Shown: one piece after another, positions 1 through 8,263 of the stretch
Layout of the letters: each line of letters starts with the position of its first letter
Position numbering within the stretch: the stretch's first letter is position 1
NCBI RefSeq assembly: GCF_013376005.1
Contig: NZ_JABMJK010000001.1
Coordinates: 558,001 to 622,000 of the forward strand
From: Duganella sp. SG902
GTDB lineage: Bacteria; Pseudomonadota; Gammaproteobacteria; Burkholderiales; Burkholderiaceae_D
Direction of reading: 5' to 3'
DNA length: 64,000 nt
The notes under the pieces: generated by a model
The model's database searches: none
Seen by the model: only the letters and a program-made list of their open reading frames with translations
Told to the model about the DNA's origin: nothing
Translations under genes and position numbers: made by a program

Positions 1-123
1 CATCTGGGCGTATCGAGCGCGATGGTGGTGGGCGGCGTGCTGGCGGCGGTGATGGCGGCCATCGCAATGCTGTGGGCGCGCGACGGCGAGAAGCCCGCCG
101 TCAAACTACACGCTGTGCATTAA
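1..123 (+). CDS. C-terminal end of a membrane protein (partial)
   Basis: An open frame enters from the left edge and stops at TAA 121-123, giving 40 residues. They contain one strongly hydrophobic stretch rich in Val, Ala, Gly and Met, followed by a charged tail starting WARDGEKPA. This looks like the last transmembrane helix and cytoplasmic tail of a polytopic protein such as an MFS transporter, but the family cannot be fixed from this fragment. Its stop overlaps by 4 nt the 3' end of the convergent gene at 120-425. Confidence 0.6.
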   Translation, partial: HLGVSSAMVVGGVLAAVMAAIAMLWARDGEKPAVKLHAVH

Positions 124-425
124 AGCCGCACGCGCCGGTAAGCGCCGAGGAACACCTCGGCTTCGCTGTCCGACAGGACCTTGATGTCATCGCCGTGCCA
201 GACGTACAGGTACTGCGGCCCGCCAAGGCGGTCGGTCAGCTTGGCGTTGACCAGAAAGATGGTGCCCAACGGGTAGACGCTGGTATCGCTCATGCGGCGC
301 GAGCATTGCACGTTCAGGTCGGTCGCATAGGCCTGGCCGGAAACCGGATGGATCTCCACTTTGCCATTCCACTCAGTGGACTCCACCGCGACCTGCCGGT
401 ATGCGTAGCTGTCACGCGCCATCAT
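120..425 (-). CDS. hypothetical protein, 101 aa
   Basis: I do not recognise this small protein. It has no signal peptide or membrane segment; it is mixed polar/hydrophobic with a Tyr/Trp-rich stretch (QYLYVWHGDDIKV, roughly residues 71-83) and looks like a small soluble beta-rich domain. An AAGGAG ribosome-binding site lies 5 nt before the ATG at 425, so the gene is probably real; a second ATG follows at 422. It lies 18 nt after the LysR gene on the same strand and may be co-transcribed with it. Confidence 0.6.
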   Translation of the reverse strand: MMARDSYAYRQVAVESTEWNGKVEIHPVSGQAYATDLNVQCSRRMSDTSVYPLGTIFLVNAKLTDRLGGPQYLYVWHGDDIKVLSDSEAEVFLGAYRRVRL

Positions 426-443
426 TCTGCTCCTTGAAAGCCG

Positions 444-1349
444 TCATGGTAGCAGAGACTGGACGAACTCCAGGAAGGCCAGCGTCTTGGCTGGCGGGTG
501 GTGGCGCGATGGGTAATACGCGTACAAGGGAAAGCGCTCGTCCGGCCACGCGGTCAGCACCGGCACCAGCGCGCCGCTGCGCAGCATCGGCTCCACCGCG
601 ATGTCGATCACCTGCGCCAGCCCGTAGCCCGACATCAGCACACTCTCCATCAGGCCCGCCTCGTTCAGCGTGACCTGACTGCGCGGATGGACGATGGTGA
701 CCTTGCCGCCGCGATGGAACTCCCAATCGAACGGCCGGCCGGTTGCCGGATTGCGGAAGTGGATGCAGGTGTGTCCTGGGCTTTCCAGATCCGCTGGTTT
801 CTTCGGCGTGCCGTGCTTGCGCAGGTAACCCGGCGTAGCGACGGTCAGCACGCGCGTATCCATCAATTTGCGGGCGATCAGCGACGAGCTTTGCGGCTGG
901 CCGAGACGGATCGCCAAGTCAAAGCCGTCCCCCACTAGATCACCCAGGTGGTCGCGCGCGACCAGATCCAGCTCCAGTTCCGGATGGCGTTTGAGGAAGC
1001 TGCCCAGCCTGGGACCGAGCAGCAGCCGCGCCCACAGTGGGTCGACATTCACGCGCAGGCGTCCACGCACTTTCACGGCACCCTCGCCAGCCGAGGCCAC
1101 CGCCTCCTCCAACCCGGCCAGCAGCGGCCCAATTTGCGCATAAAAGCGGCGGCCCTCGTCGGTCAGCGCGACCTTGCGCGTGGTGCGGTCGAACAGGCGG
1201 ATATTCAGCCGCGCCTCCAGCCGGGCGATGGCGCGGCTGACGCCGGACTGCGACATCTCGAGCACCTCCGCCGCCCGCACGAAGCTGCCGCTGTCCACAA
1301 TCGCGGCCAGCACGCGCATGCCGTTCACTGCTCTTTCATCGAAAGCCAT
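444..1349 (-). CDS. LysR-family transcriptional regulator
   Basis: A 301-residue protein of normal LysR length. Residues about 8-65 form the winged helix-turn-helix (AAEVLEMSQSGVSRAIARLE followed by LFDRTTRKVALTDEG), and residues about 90-300 form the periplasmic-binding-like effector domain. It is divergent from the NmrA-like oxidoreductase at 1448 with a 98-bp gap, the standard arrangement in which a LysR protein controls its neighbour. The ligand cannot be read from the sequence. The subgroup with a SSLIARKL stretch in the effector domain often controls oxidoreductases or aromatic/electrophile responses; that is inference. Confidence 0.9.
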   Translation of the reverse strand: MAFDERAVNGMRVLAAIVDSGSFVRAAEVLEMSQSGVSRAIARLEARLNIRLFDRTTRKVALTDEGRRFYAQIGPLLAGLEEAVASAGEGAVKVRGRLRVNVDPLWARLLLGPRLGSFLKRHPELELDLVARDHLGDLVGDGFDLAIRLGQPQSSSLIARKLMDTRVLTVATPGYLRKHGTPKKPADLESPGHTCIHFRNPATGRPFDWEFHRGGKVTIVHPRSQVTLNEAGLMESVLMSGYGLAQVIDIAVEPMLRSGALVPVLTAWPDERFPLYAYYPSRHHPPAKTLAFLEFVQSLLP

Positions 1350-1447
1350 ATATGCCGTTTAGTCATTAATGATATGTATCCCATGCTATCGGAGTATAGG
1401 CCGTTTTCCCGGAAAATTCAGGGCATCAAACTTTCAAGGAGAACATC
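1350..1447. promoter_or_regulatory. divergent LysR / NmrA-like intergenic region
   Basis: These 98 bp separate two divergent start codons and must hold both promoters. The only clear symmetry is the 10-bp palindrome TCATTAATGA at 1363-1372, AT-rich and close to the LysR start, which is the kind of site an autoregulating LysR protein uses. CAAGGAGAACATC just before 1448 supplies the ribosome-binding site of the oxidoreductase. No convincing -35/-10 pair was identified. Confidence 0.4.
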
Positions 1448-2308
1448 ATGTATGCAATTACGGGTATCACCGGGCAGGTCGGCTCGGCGCTGGGCAAACA
1501 GCTGCTGGCGGCAGGCTTGCCGATTCGCGCCGTGGTGCGCGATGCGGCCAAAGGCGCGGCATGGGCGGCGCGCGGCGCCGAAGTGGCGCTGGCGGATCTG
1601 AACGATGCCGCCGCCCTCACCCGCGCATTCACTGGCGCGGAAGCCGTGTTCGTGCTGCTGCCGCCGACGTTCGATCCGACCGAAGGCTTTCCCGAAGCGC
1701 GCCGCACCATCGCCGCGTTGCGCGAGGCGCTGGCTGCCGCACAGCCGGCGCGCGTGGTCGTGCTGTCGACCATCGGCGCTCAGGCTATGCGGCCTAACCT
1801 GCTGAATCAGCTGGGCATCATGGAACGCGAGTTTGGCACCCTGGATCTGCCGGTGACCTATCTGCGTGCCGCCTGGTTCATCGAAAACAGCCTGTGGGAT
1901 GTGGTCTCGGCGCGCGAAAGCGGCACCATCGCCAGCTTCCTGCAGCCGCTCGACAGCCCGGTCGCCATGGTGGCCTGCGCCGACATCTCGGCAGTGGCGG
2001 CCGAGCTATTGCAGCAAACATGGAACGGCCATCGCGTGGTCGAACTGGAGGGGCCAGTGCGCATCAGTCCCGCCGATATCGCGGCCAGCTTCAGCCGCCA
2101 GTTGGGCAGGCAGGTGACCGCGCACGCGCTGCCGCGTGACACATGGGCGACGCTGTTCGCATCGCAGGGCATGCGGAATCCAATACCCCGCATGCAGATG
2201 TTGGACGGCTTCAACCAGGGCTGGATCGAATTCGAAGGCCAGCCACGCAAAGGCACAACCACGCTGGACGCCGCCATCGCCGGCCTGCTGGCGCGCGTGC
2301 CCGCATAA
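1448..2308 (+). CDS. NmrA-like NAD(P)-binding oxidoreductase
   Basis: A 286-residue atypical short-chain dehydrogenase of the NmrA/QorB type. The N-terminal Rossmann motif is GITGQVGSALGKQLLA (residues 5-20), followed by a second-strand Arg (AVVRDAAKG) that favours NADP(H). The YxxxK catalytic motif of classical SDRs is not evident, which fits NmrA-like sensors and quinone reductases. A C-terminal segment (residues about 190-286) matches the substrate side of such proteins. AAGGAG precedes the ATG. It is divergent from a LysR regulator, so probably inducible; the substrate is unknown. Confidence 0.85.
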   Translation: MYAITGITGQVGSALGKQLLAAGLPIRAVVRDAAKGAAWAARGAEVALADLNDAAALTRAFTGAEAVFVLLPPTFDPTEGFPEARRTIAALREALAAAQPARVVVLSTIGAQAMRPNLLNQLGIMEREFGTLDLPVTYLRAAWFIENSLWDVVSARESGTIASFLQPLDSPVAMVACADISAVAAELLQQTWNGHRVVELEGPVRISPADIAASFSRQLGRQVTAHALPRDTWATLFASQGMRNPIPRMQMLDGFNQGWIEFEGQPRKGTTTLDAAIAGLLARVPA

Positions 2309-2314
2309 GCGGAC

Positions 2315-2344
2315 GTCCGCGTGACCGCTGGTGGTCACGCGGAC
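2315..2344. terminator. strong hairpin after the NmrA-like gene, no T-tract
   Basis: A perfect 12-bp inverted repeat (GTCCGCGTGACC 2315-2326, GGTCACGCGGAC 2333-2344) with a 6-nt loop begins 6 nt after the stop codon at 2308. It is followed by ACCCGCACAG rather than a run of T, so it is not a textbook intrinsic terminator. It may stabilise the 3' end of the upstream mRNA or terminate weakly. Confidence 0.5.
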
Positions 2345-2404
2345 ACCCGCACAGCCTTGAAATCAGGGGCTTATCATATGGCATACATATTGCAGAATAG
2401 CTTT

Positions 2405-4303
2405 ATGATGAAAACCACACTACTCCCCCTTGTCGCCGCGGCGTTCATCGCCCCGGCATTTTCCAGCGTCGGACCACAGCCTGCGCCAGCCACGCCTGCC
2501 ATCGCCGCACCGCGAGACATACCGTTCAAAGGCGAGATCAGACTGCAGGTCGATGCCACCGACAGCATTCACAAAATCCTCCGCGTGCGCGAGATCATTC
2601 CGGTGCAAAAAGCCGGCAGCATGGTGTTGCTGTACCCCCAGTGGGAAACCGGCAGCCACTCGCCCACGCAGGAAGCCGCGCCCCTGGCCGGCCTGACGAT
2701 CAAGGCTGGCGCGAAGCAGCTCGCATGGCGCCGCGATGTCGTCAATCCCTACGCTTTCCACATCGACGTGCCGGTTGGCGTGCGCGAACTGGATATCTCC
2801 TTCCAGTATCTGCCCGCCGCCATTGGCCCCAAGCTGATGTCGCGCGATATGCTGATGCTGCCCTGGCAAAAGGTAGCGCTCTACCCTGCCGGCTGGTTTA
2901 TCCGCAATATCAAGGTGCAGGCCGAGTTGACGATGCCGGATGGCTTCCGCTTTGCGACCTCGCTGGAAACGGCAGAGGCAAGCGGCAACCGCGTGCAATT
3001 CAAATCCACAAACTTTGAAGATCTGGTCGATGCGCCAGTCTACGCCGGCCGCTACACGAGGAGCATCGATCTGGCCACGTCGGTGCGGCTCAATATGTTT
3101 GGCGACAACGAAGCGGCCTTGAACCTGCCGCCCGAACTGATCGCCAAATTCAGCGCGATGGCGACGGCAGTGCCACAGCTATTCCGCTCACAGCACTACC
3201 GGCATTTCGACTTCCTGATGTCGCTGTCGGACGTGATGATTTCCGGCGGCGGCGTCGAGCACCAGGAATCGACCGAAATCAACGTCTCCGCCAACTATGC
3301 GCAGGACGCGGGCGAACAGGCGCTGATGGCCAATCTGGTGGCTCACGAATTCATCCACTCATGGAACGGTCGTACGCGCCAGCCTGCGGACCTTTGGACG
3401 CCAAACCTGAACCTACCGATGCGCGGCAGCCTGCTGTGGGTCTACGAGGGCCAAACCGAATTCTGGGCGCACGTGATGACGCCGCAGCTCGGCCTGCGCA
3501 CCGCGCAGCAGGCGCTGGACGCACTGGCGGTCGATGCATCGCTGATGGCCAATCGGCCGGGTCGCGCGTGGAAGTCGCTGCAGGACAGCACCGTCGACGC
3601 GCTGTACATGCCGGCCAAGCCAGTGCACTGGCGCGACTGGCAGCGCCGCGAGGACTACTACGCGGAAGGTGTGATGCTATGGCTGGACGTTGACATGCTG
3701 CTGCGCGAGCTCACCAGCGATCGCAAAAACATGCAGGACTTCGCCGCAGTGTTCTTCGGCGCTGGGAATAATGCACGCACCATCAGCACCTACACATTTG
3801 AAGATGTCTGCAAGACGCTGAATAACATCGCGCCTTATGATTGGGCCGGCTACTTCAACCAGCGCCTGGACACGCACGACGACGCTCACCTGCTGGATGG
3901 CTTGAAACGCGGCGGCTATCGCCTGGTCTACACCGATCAGCCGACCGACTATTTCATCCAGTACGAGAAAGACCTCGGCGGCACCGACCTTTCCACCTCG
4001 GTGGGTCTGGTCATTGGCAGGAAAGGCGCCGTCAAGAGCGTGGCATGGGAAGGTCCGGCCTTCAAGGCTGGCATCAGCCTGGGCGCCAGGCTTACGGCCA
4101 TTGGAGGCCAAGCCTATTCGGACGAGGCGCTGAAGCAAGCCATCCGCGACGCGGCTGTCAGCAGGCGCGCTATCGAACTGACCATCGAGGCTGATGGCGC
4201 GACACGCAATGTCAGCGTTCCGTACCTTGGCTCGCTGCGCTATCCCCGGCTGGAACGGATACCCGGCACCGAGGATCGCTTGCGCAGTCTTTTAACGCCG
4301 TAA
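2405..4303 (+). CDS. M61-family peptidase with PDZ domain, secreted
   Basis: A glycyl-aminopeptidase-like M61 metallopeptidase. The zinc motif HEFIH sits near residue 314, followed by SWNGR and the downstream Glu of GQTEFWAHV that would be the third ligand. The N-terminal half is the beta-rich M61 domain, the middle the thermolysin-like catalytic domain, and residues about 530-610 form a PDZ domain (TSVGLVIGRKGAVKSV, then GPAFKAGI). The N-terminus MMKTTLLPLVAAAFIAPAF is a signal peptide, so the protein is exported. I chose ATG 2405; ATG 2378, preceded by AGGGG, is a real alternative. It converges on the DUF1264 gene with a 4-nt gap. Confidence 0.85.
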   Translation: MMKTTLLPLVAAAFIAPAFSSVGPQPAPATPAIAAPRDIPFKGEIRLQVDATDSIHKILRVREIIPVQKAGSMVLLYPQWETGSHSPTQEAAPLAGLTIKAGAKQLAWRRDVVNPYAFHIDVPVGVRELDISFQYLPAAIGPKLMSRDMLMLPWQKVALYPAGWFIRNIKVQAELTMPDGFRFATSLETAEASGNRVQFKSTNFEDLVDAPVYAGRYTRSIDLATSVRLNMFGDNEAALNLPPELIAKFSAMATAVPQLFRSQHYRHFDFLMSLSDVMISGGGVEHQESTEINVSANYAQDAGEQALMANLVAHEFIHSWNGRTRQPADLWTPNLNLPMRGSLLWVYEGQTEFWAHVMTPQLGLRTAQQALDALAVDASLMANRPGRAWKSLQDSTVDALYMPAKPVHWRDWQRREDYYAEGVMLWLDVDMLLRELTSDRKNMQDFAAVFFGAGNNARTISTYTFEDVCKTLNNIAPYDWAGYFNQRLDTHDDAHLLDGLKRGGYRLVYTDQPTDYFIQYEKDLGGTDLSTSVGLVIGRKGAVKSVAWEGPAFKAGISLGARLTAIGGQAYSDEALKQAIRDAAVSRRAIELTIEADGATRNVSVPYLGSLRYPRLERIPGTEDRLRSLLTP

Positions 4304-4307
4304 GCGG

Positions 4308-5009
4308 CTATTTGCTCGTCACACCAGGGATGTCGCTCGTGGGGCGAGCAAATTTACCCTTCAAATCATCCACGCCCGATTGCGGCCTGGCCAGGGCTTG
4401 AAGATCGCTGCGCTGCTGGCGCGTTAGCGCAGTGTTGAGCTTCATCTTGCGGTCGCGGCTTTCGACCAGGCCGGGCATGGCCTCGCCGTCGCGGTTGAAC
4501 GACCAGGCCAACATCGGCGGACCTAGCGGCAGCGCATCGCTGGTGGTATTCCAGAGGTGCCAGGTTTTGCCGTAGCTATTCATCTTGGTCTTCATCAGCG
4601 CTTTCTCGGCGGCCTTGGGAATACCGGGCGCGATCAGCTGACCGCTGAGAATCTCGCCGTTGTGCGGATGCCAGAACTGCCGCTCTTCCGCCGGCAGCGT
4701 CTCGAACAGCTTTTCCGAAATGATGTATTCCACGCCGTGCAGATTGGCCGCCCGCGAATTGCCGTCAAACAGCACGCACTGCGCGAAGTCCTCATTCATC
4801 TGATGGCAGTAGTGATGCGCCTCGAACTGCTGCTCGGGATGCTCCTTCATCGGATGAAAGCCGACCAGATAAATATCGAAACCGGCGACTGGACGATTCC
4901 GCTGCAACACCTTCGCGCCGGCCTCAAGCGCACGGGTCGTCGCAGTCTTCTCCGCCCCCGGCGGTGTCACCAAAGCCAGCCCGACAGCAACTCCGAATAG
5001 TTTCCACAT
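4308..5009 (-). CDS. DUF1264 / oil-body-associated-protein-like protein
   Basis: A 233-residue protein of the DUF1264 family, which includes plant oil body-associated proteins and bacterial homologues of unknown function. The family block is clear: a His-rich FEAHHYCHQMNEDFAQC, then HGVEYIISEKLFETLP and WHPHNGEILSGQL. The frame opens at a TTG at 5039, but ATG 5009 has GGGGGAGG just upstream and begins a signal-like MWKLFGVAVGLALVTPPG, so I use 5009. The conserved His and Cys suggest metal binding; this is inference. Confidence 0.85.
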   Translation of the reverse strand: MWKLFGVAVGLALVTPPGAEKTATTRALEAGAKVLQRNRPVAGFDIYLVGFHPMKEHPEQQFEAHHYCHQMNEDFAQCVLFDGNSRAANLHGVEYIISEKLFETLPAEERQFWHPHNGEILSGQLIAPGIPKAAEKALMKTKMNSYGKTWHLWNTTSDALPLGPPMLAWSFNRDGEAMPGLVESRDRKMKLNTALTRQQRSDLQALARPQSGVDDLKGKFARPTSDIPGVTSK

Positions 5010-5187
5010 CACCGCCTCCCCCGTCGCATCCACCGACAATAAAGGAAGCCGCCAACCACTGTCGCCAGCTTGAACCGTCCCCTACACAGACGATCAATGC
5101 TGAGCTTCTGCCATTTCAGTTTGCTTGAAGAATATCCTCAAGCGCTTACACTCAAAATGACACTGTATTCACGAAGACAGTCCGCCC

Positions 5188-5541
5188 TTGGAGTCGGGAT
5201 TTTACATAAATCCGGTTCGCCGCTTTAACGGCCGCATTATCGAACCACGCAACTCGCCGCTGGCGCCTGTTCCGGCAGATATTCTGAATTTCATCAAATC
5301 GCATGTACCGCAGATCGACATGGATGAAGGCACACCGGTGTTCGAACACACCAAAGTGCCAATTAAGCGGATGTTTGATTTTTTGCTCGCTGGCCATCCG
5401 CTTGATGATTTCTTGCGTAAATTCCCCTCTGTGCCACGCGCTACCGCTATCGCGGTGTTGGAAAACGAAGCGACTCTGTTTTACGAGGATATCAGCATCG
5501 CGATGGATTCGGCGGCGATGCCCTCTTCGCGGCCGAGGTAG
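5188..5541 (+). CDS. DUF433-domain protein, possibly frameshifted
   Basis: Residues about 45-100 ([20 protein letters not shown], then [14 protein letters not shown]) match DUF433, a small winged-helix domain found in VapB-like antitoxins and related DNA-binding proteins. The only start in frame is TTG 5188, without a visible ribosome-binding site; a TGA lies in frame at 5158. ATG 5157 opens the adjacent frame ([14 protein letters not shown]) and would join this one if a single base near 5199 were absent. The 3' end overlaps ispF convergently by 61 nt. No toxin gene is adjacent. It may be a live gene with a TTG start, a pseudogene, or a sequence error. Confidence 0.5.
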   Translation: MESGFYINPVRRFNGRIIEPRNSPLAPVPADILNFIKSHVPQIDMDEGTPVFEHTKVPIKRMFDFLLAGHPLDDFLRKFPSVPRATAIAVLENEATLFYEDISIAMDSAAMPSSRPR

Positions 5542-5969
5542 CCCAGCTTTTCGTTGGTCTTGGCTTTGACGTTGACCTGGCTGATGTCCACGCCCAGATC
5601 CTCGGCAATGTTGGCGCGCATGGTCATGATGTGCGGCGCCATCTTCGGGCGCTGGGCGATGATGGTGCAATCAACGTTGCCGATGCTGTAGCCGGTCGCC
5701 ACCACACGCTTGGCGGCCTCGCGCAGCAGCTTGCGCGAGTCGGCGCCCTTGAATTCGGGATCGGTGTCGGGGAAGTGCTTGCCGATGTCGCCCAGCGCTG
5801 CCGCGCCCAGGATGGAATCGGTGATGGCGTGCAGCAGCACGTCGGCGTCCGAATGGCCCAGCAAACCAACGTGATGCGGGATGTCGACGCCGCCGATGAT
5901 CAGCTTGCGGCCTTCGACAAGCGCATGGCAATCATAGCCTTGGCCGATGCGGAATGGGAGTTTGTTCAT
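5481..5969 (-). CDS. ispF: 2-C-methyl-D-erythritol 2,4-cyclodiphosphate synthase
   Basis: IspF, 162 residues, catalyses ring closure of CDP-methylerythritol phosphate in the MEP isoprenoid pathway. Zinc ligands are visible as GYDCH (Asp13, His15) and the later His of HSDADVLLH; the C-terminal [17 protein letters not shown] is the conserved CMP/active-site segment. It starts 1 nt after the ispD stop, so the two consecutive pathway enzymes are translationally coupled. Length and motifs are normal. Confidence 0.97.
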   Translation of the reverse strand: MNKLPFRIGQGYDCHALVEGRKLIIGGVDIPHHVGLLGHSDADVLLHAITDSILGAAALGDIGKHFPDTDPEFKGADSRKLLREAAKRVVATGYSIGNVDCTIIAQRPKMAPHIMTMRANIAEDLGVDISQVNVKAKTNEKLGYLGREEGIAAESIAMLISS

Positions 5970-5970
5970 A

Positions 5971-6678
5971 TTATTCGTCCTTGTTGGCCAGGTACATTTC
6001 CGCGATGCGGATGTCGGCTGGCAGCGTTACTTTCAGGTTGCGTGGATGGCCTTCGATCAGGCGCGGCGCGTAGCCCAGCATTTCCACCGCGCTGGCGTCA
6101 TCGGTGATGGCGTTGGCGTCCGGCGCGCTGCCCAGCGCGCGCAGCAGCAGCGCGTAGCTGAACATTTGCGGCGTCTGCGCCGACCACAGGCCGTTGCGCG
6201 GCACCGTGGCCGCGCTGACGCTGACACCATCGGCGCCAGGCGCGCCGCGCTTCATGGTGTCGACCACCGGCAAGGCCAGCAGGCCGCCGGCCGGATCATC
6301 GCCCACGCCGTCGATCAGCCGGGCGATCAAGGCCGGCGTCAGGCCCGGACGCGCAGCGTCGTGAACCATGACCATATCGTCGGCGCCAAGCTGGCCATCC
6401 AGCGCGCGCAGACCGTTCAGCACCGAGTCCATGCGCGTGGCGCCGCCGCAGCGCAGGACGGTCACGCCGTCCAGCTCAGCCGGCAGCACGGAGTCGATCA
6501 CGCCATCATCAGGACTGACCACGACGTAGGTGTGCGCGACCAGCGGCGAGGCGCGGAACGCGTCCACCGCATGGCGCAGCATCGGCTTGCCGCCCACGGT
6601 CAGATATTGTTTCGGCCCGTTTGCCGCCATGCGCGCGCCAACGCCGGCCGCCGGCAGCAATGCAAAATATTTCGTCAT
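5971..6678 (-). CDS. ispD: 2-C-methyl-D-erythritol 4-phosphate cytidylyltransferase
   Basis: IspD, 235 residues, transfers CMP from CTP to methylerythritol phosphate. The nucleotide-binding N-terminus [19 protein letters not shown] (residues 7-25) and the VHDAARP loop are diagnostic. It is followed after 1 nt by ispF and preceded after 8 nt by the secreted HExxH protein, placing it at the distal end of the long minus-strand run that begins at nuoA. Confidence 0.97.
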   Translation of the reverse strand: MTKYFALLPAAGVGARMAANGPKQYLTVGGKPMLRHAVDAFRASPLVAHTYVVVSPDDGVIDSVLPAELDGVTVLRCGGATRMDSVLNGLRALDGQLGADDMVMVHDAARPGLTPALIARLIDGVGDDPAGGLLALPVVDTMKRGAPGADGVSVSAATVPRNGLWSAQTPQMFSYALLLRALGSAPDANAITDDASAVEMLGYAPRLIEGHPRNLKVTLPADIRIAEMYLANKDE

Positions 6679-6686
6679 AACTTTCT

Positions 6687-7376
6687 TTATCTACGGCGGC
6701 GCGCGAGGATCGCGGCAATCTCGCCGTTACATGCCTTGCCCAGGCGGGCATATTCCTCCGGCGAGTCGATCTTTTCCTGCTCGACCTTGCCTTTGTCAAA
6801 TTCAGCGCGGATGAAGTTGAACCAGGTGCTGTTCACCTCATGCTGCAACGCCGACAGCGCCGTGCCCGATGGCGCGTACAGCGGCTGTCCGCCAAAGCGC
6901 TTGTTCAATGCTTCACGCACCACCTTCTGCACCCGCTCCAGGTTGTCCATGTGCGCCTTCAGGTGCCGCATCTCGTGCGCCAGGATTTCCTTGTAGGCGC
7001 AGGTGCTCGGCGCAAACTCGTTGCCGACGTACACCCGCACCGGCGAGTAGTACAGCTGAATCTCCACCTTGGGCGCGATGCACTCGTAGCCGCTGGCCGC
7101 GTCCTGCAGCACCGGCCCGCTGTCCACGCGGGCCTTGTGCATGCCTTGCGTCACCGTCAAGCCCAGCGTTTCCATATTGCGATCCAGGCTGCCGGTGCGC
7201 GCGGTGAGCGCGCGGTACGGCAACTGGTTGTTGATGGTGTAGCCATCCTGCTTGGCCGACAGCACCGAGATCGACTTGGCGATGGTGTCCTCGCAGCGAA
7301 TCTGGAACGGTGTGCGCTCCGCCGCCTGCGCGCCGCCAACGGCGAGCAGGCCTGCGAGAGCCCACGCGAATTTCAT
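6687..7376 (-). CDS. secreted HExxH protein, putative metalloprotease
   Basis: A 229-residue protein with a clear signal peptide (MKFAWALAGLLAVGGAQAAE). It carries an HEMRH motif (His134, Glu135, His138) inside a helix ILAHEMRHLKAHMDN, the pattern of zinc metalloproteases, plus Cys residues in YECIAPK and STCAYK that could form a disulfide. The third zinc ligand is not obvious. I do not recognise a named family. The start at 7376 overlaps the Nudix stop as ATGA, so translation is coupled. Function in or near the periplasm is inferred. Confidence 0.75.
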   Translation of the reverse strand: MKFAWALAGLLAVGGAQAAERTPFQIRCEDTIAKSISVLSAKQDGYTINNQLPYRALTARTGSLDRNMETLGLTVTQGMHKARVDSGPVLQDAASGYECIAPKVEIQLYYSPVRVYVGNEFAPSTCAYKEILAHEMRHLKAHMDNLERVQKVVREALNKRFGGQPLYAPSGTALSALQHEVNSTWFNFIRAEFDKGKVEQEKIDSPEEYARLGKACNGEIAAILARRRR

Positions 7377-7924
7377 AGCTTCCAGTCGCCGGCGCGCAGT
7401 TTGTCGAGCCAGAACACGCCGATCACGGTTTTCACGTCGGTGATTTTGCCTTCGCGCACCCATTGCAGCAGTTCATCGATGGTGGCGGTGAAGGTCTCCA
7501 GGAACTCGCCCTCGTCCAACTTGGCGGCGCCGGCTTTCAGGCCGCGCGCCAGGTACAGGTCGAGGTGCTCGTCCGAATAGGCGATCGCATTGTGGATCTT
7601 GGTGACGAACTGCCACTCGCCGCCGGTGTAGCCGGTTTCCTCCTCCAGCTCGCGCTTGGCCGCGACCAGCGGATCCTCGCCCTTGTCGATCTTGCCAGCC
7701 GGGAATTCGATGAACACGTCGCGCAGCGGATAGCGGTACTGGCGCTCCATCAACACCGTGCCATCGTCCAGCAGCGGCAAAATCACCACCGCGCCGGGAT
7801 GCAGGATGTATTCGCGCGCGGTGCGCTTGCCGTCGGGAAGTTGGATGGTGTCGCGTTGGACTTTGAGGAAATGGCCGTTATAGACCAGTTCACCGTCGAC
7901 ATGCGATTCTTTGAGATTGTCCAT
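7373..7924 (-). CDS. Nudix hydrolase, ADP-ribose pyrophosphatase type
   Basis: A 183-residue Nudix hydrolase. The Nudix box spans residues 77-99 (GKIDKGEDPLVAAKRELEEE, then TGY) with all canonical Gly, Glu and Arg positions. The segment before it (RQYRYPLRDVFIEFPAGKID) is typical of NudF-like ADP-ribose diphosphatases, which turn ADP-ribose into AMP and ribose 5-phosphate. It lies 33 nt after DUF2818 and overlaps the next gene by 4 nt. Substrate assignment is from the family pattern only. Confidence 0.9.
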   Translation of the reverse strand: MDNLKESHVDGELVYNGHFLKVQRDTIQLPDGKRTAREYILHPGAVVILPLLDDGTVLMERQYRYPLRDVFIEFPAGKIDKGEDPLVAAKRELEEETGYTGGEWQFVTKIHNAIAYSDEHLDLYLARGLKAGAAKLDEGEFLETFTATIDELLQWVREGKITDVKTVIGVFWLDKLRAGDWKL

Positions 7925-7957
7925 TGCTGCTCCACATCGTTGAAGAACGATAGTGTA

Positions 7958-8263
7958 TCAGCCGTGAGCCTTGCGCAGGTAGCGGAGGATGAAACCGGGA
8001 AAGCCGAGGACGAGGAACATGCAGCCGGAGATCGCGTAGAACTCCCAGCCTTGGGGGAAACGTGCGCCGATCTGGGTTTCGAGCGCGAAGCCCACCGCGC
8101 CAACGACAAGATAGAGCGCCGTCATTTCCAGCAGCCGGATGAACAGCGGCTTGGCCGCCCATTTGGCCGGCACGACGGCGAACAGCTTGTCGTTGAAGAA
8201 CGGCAGGTTGGCGGCCGCGATAGCGATCGCGATCACCAACCAGCCGGCGGTGGAGATATCCAT
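7958..8263 (-). CDS. DUF2818 membrane protein
   Basis: A 101-residue protein with three predicted membrane helices: residues about 6-22, 46-66 and 75-93. It ends FILRYLRKAHG. DUF2818 proteins are characteristically encoded right after nuoN in Betaproteobacteria; function is unknown, but conserved linkage suggests a role with complex I. ATG 8263 overlaps the nuoN stop by one base (TGATG), so translation is coupled. A longer upstream frame exists but is antisense-like Arg-rich sequence and was not used. Confidence 0.9.
   Translation of the reverse strand: MDISTAGWLVIAIAIAAANLPFFNDKLFAVVPAKWAAKPLFIRLLEMTALYLVVGAVGFALETQIGARFPQGWEFYAISGCMFLVLGFPGFILRYLRKAHG

Noticed and set aside
2321..2404. Longer M61 peptidase start at GTG 2321
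   Set aside because: It lies within the hairpin 2315-2344 and adds a polar segment before the signal peptide; the internal starts at 2378 or 2405 fit export.
7377..7463. Upstream extension of the secreted HExxH protein to 7463
   Set aside because: The added 29 residues are Arg-rich, overlap the Nudix coding region, and would hide a standard signal peptide.
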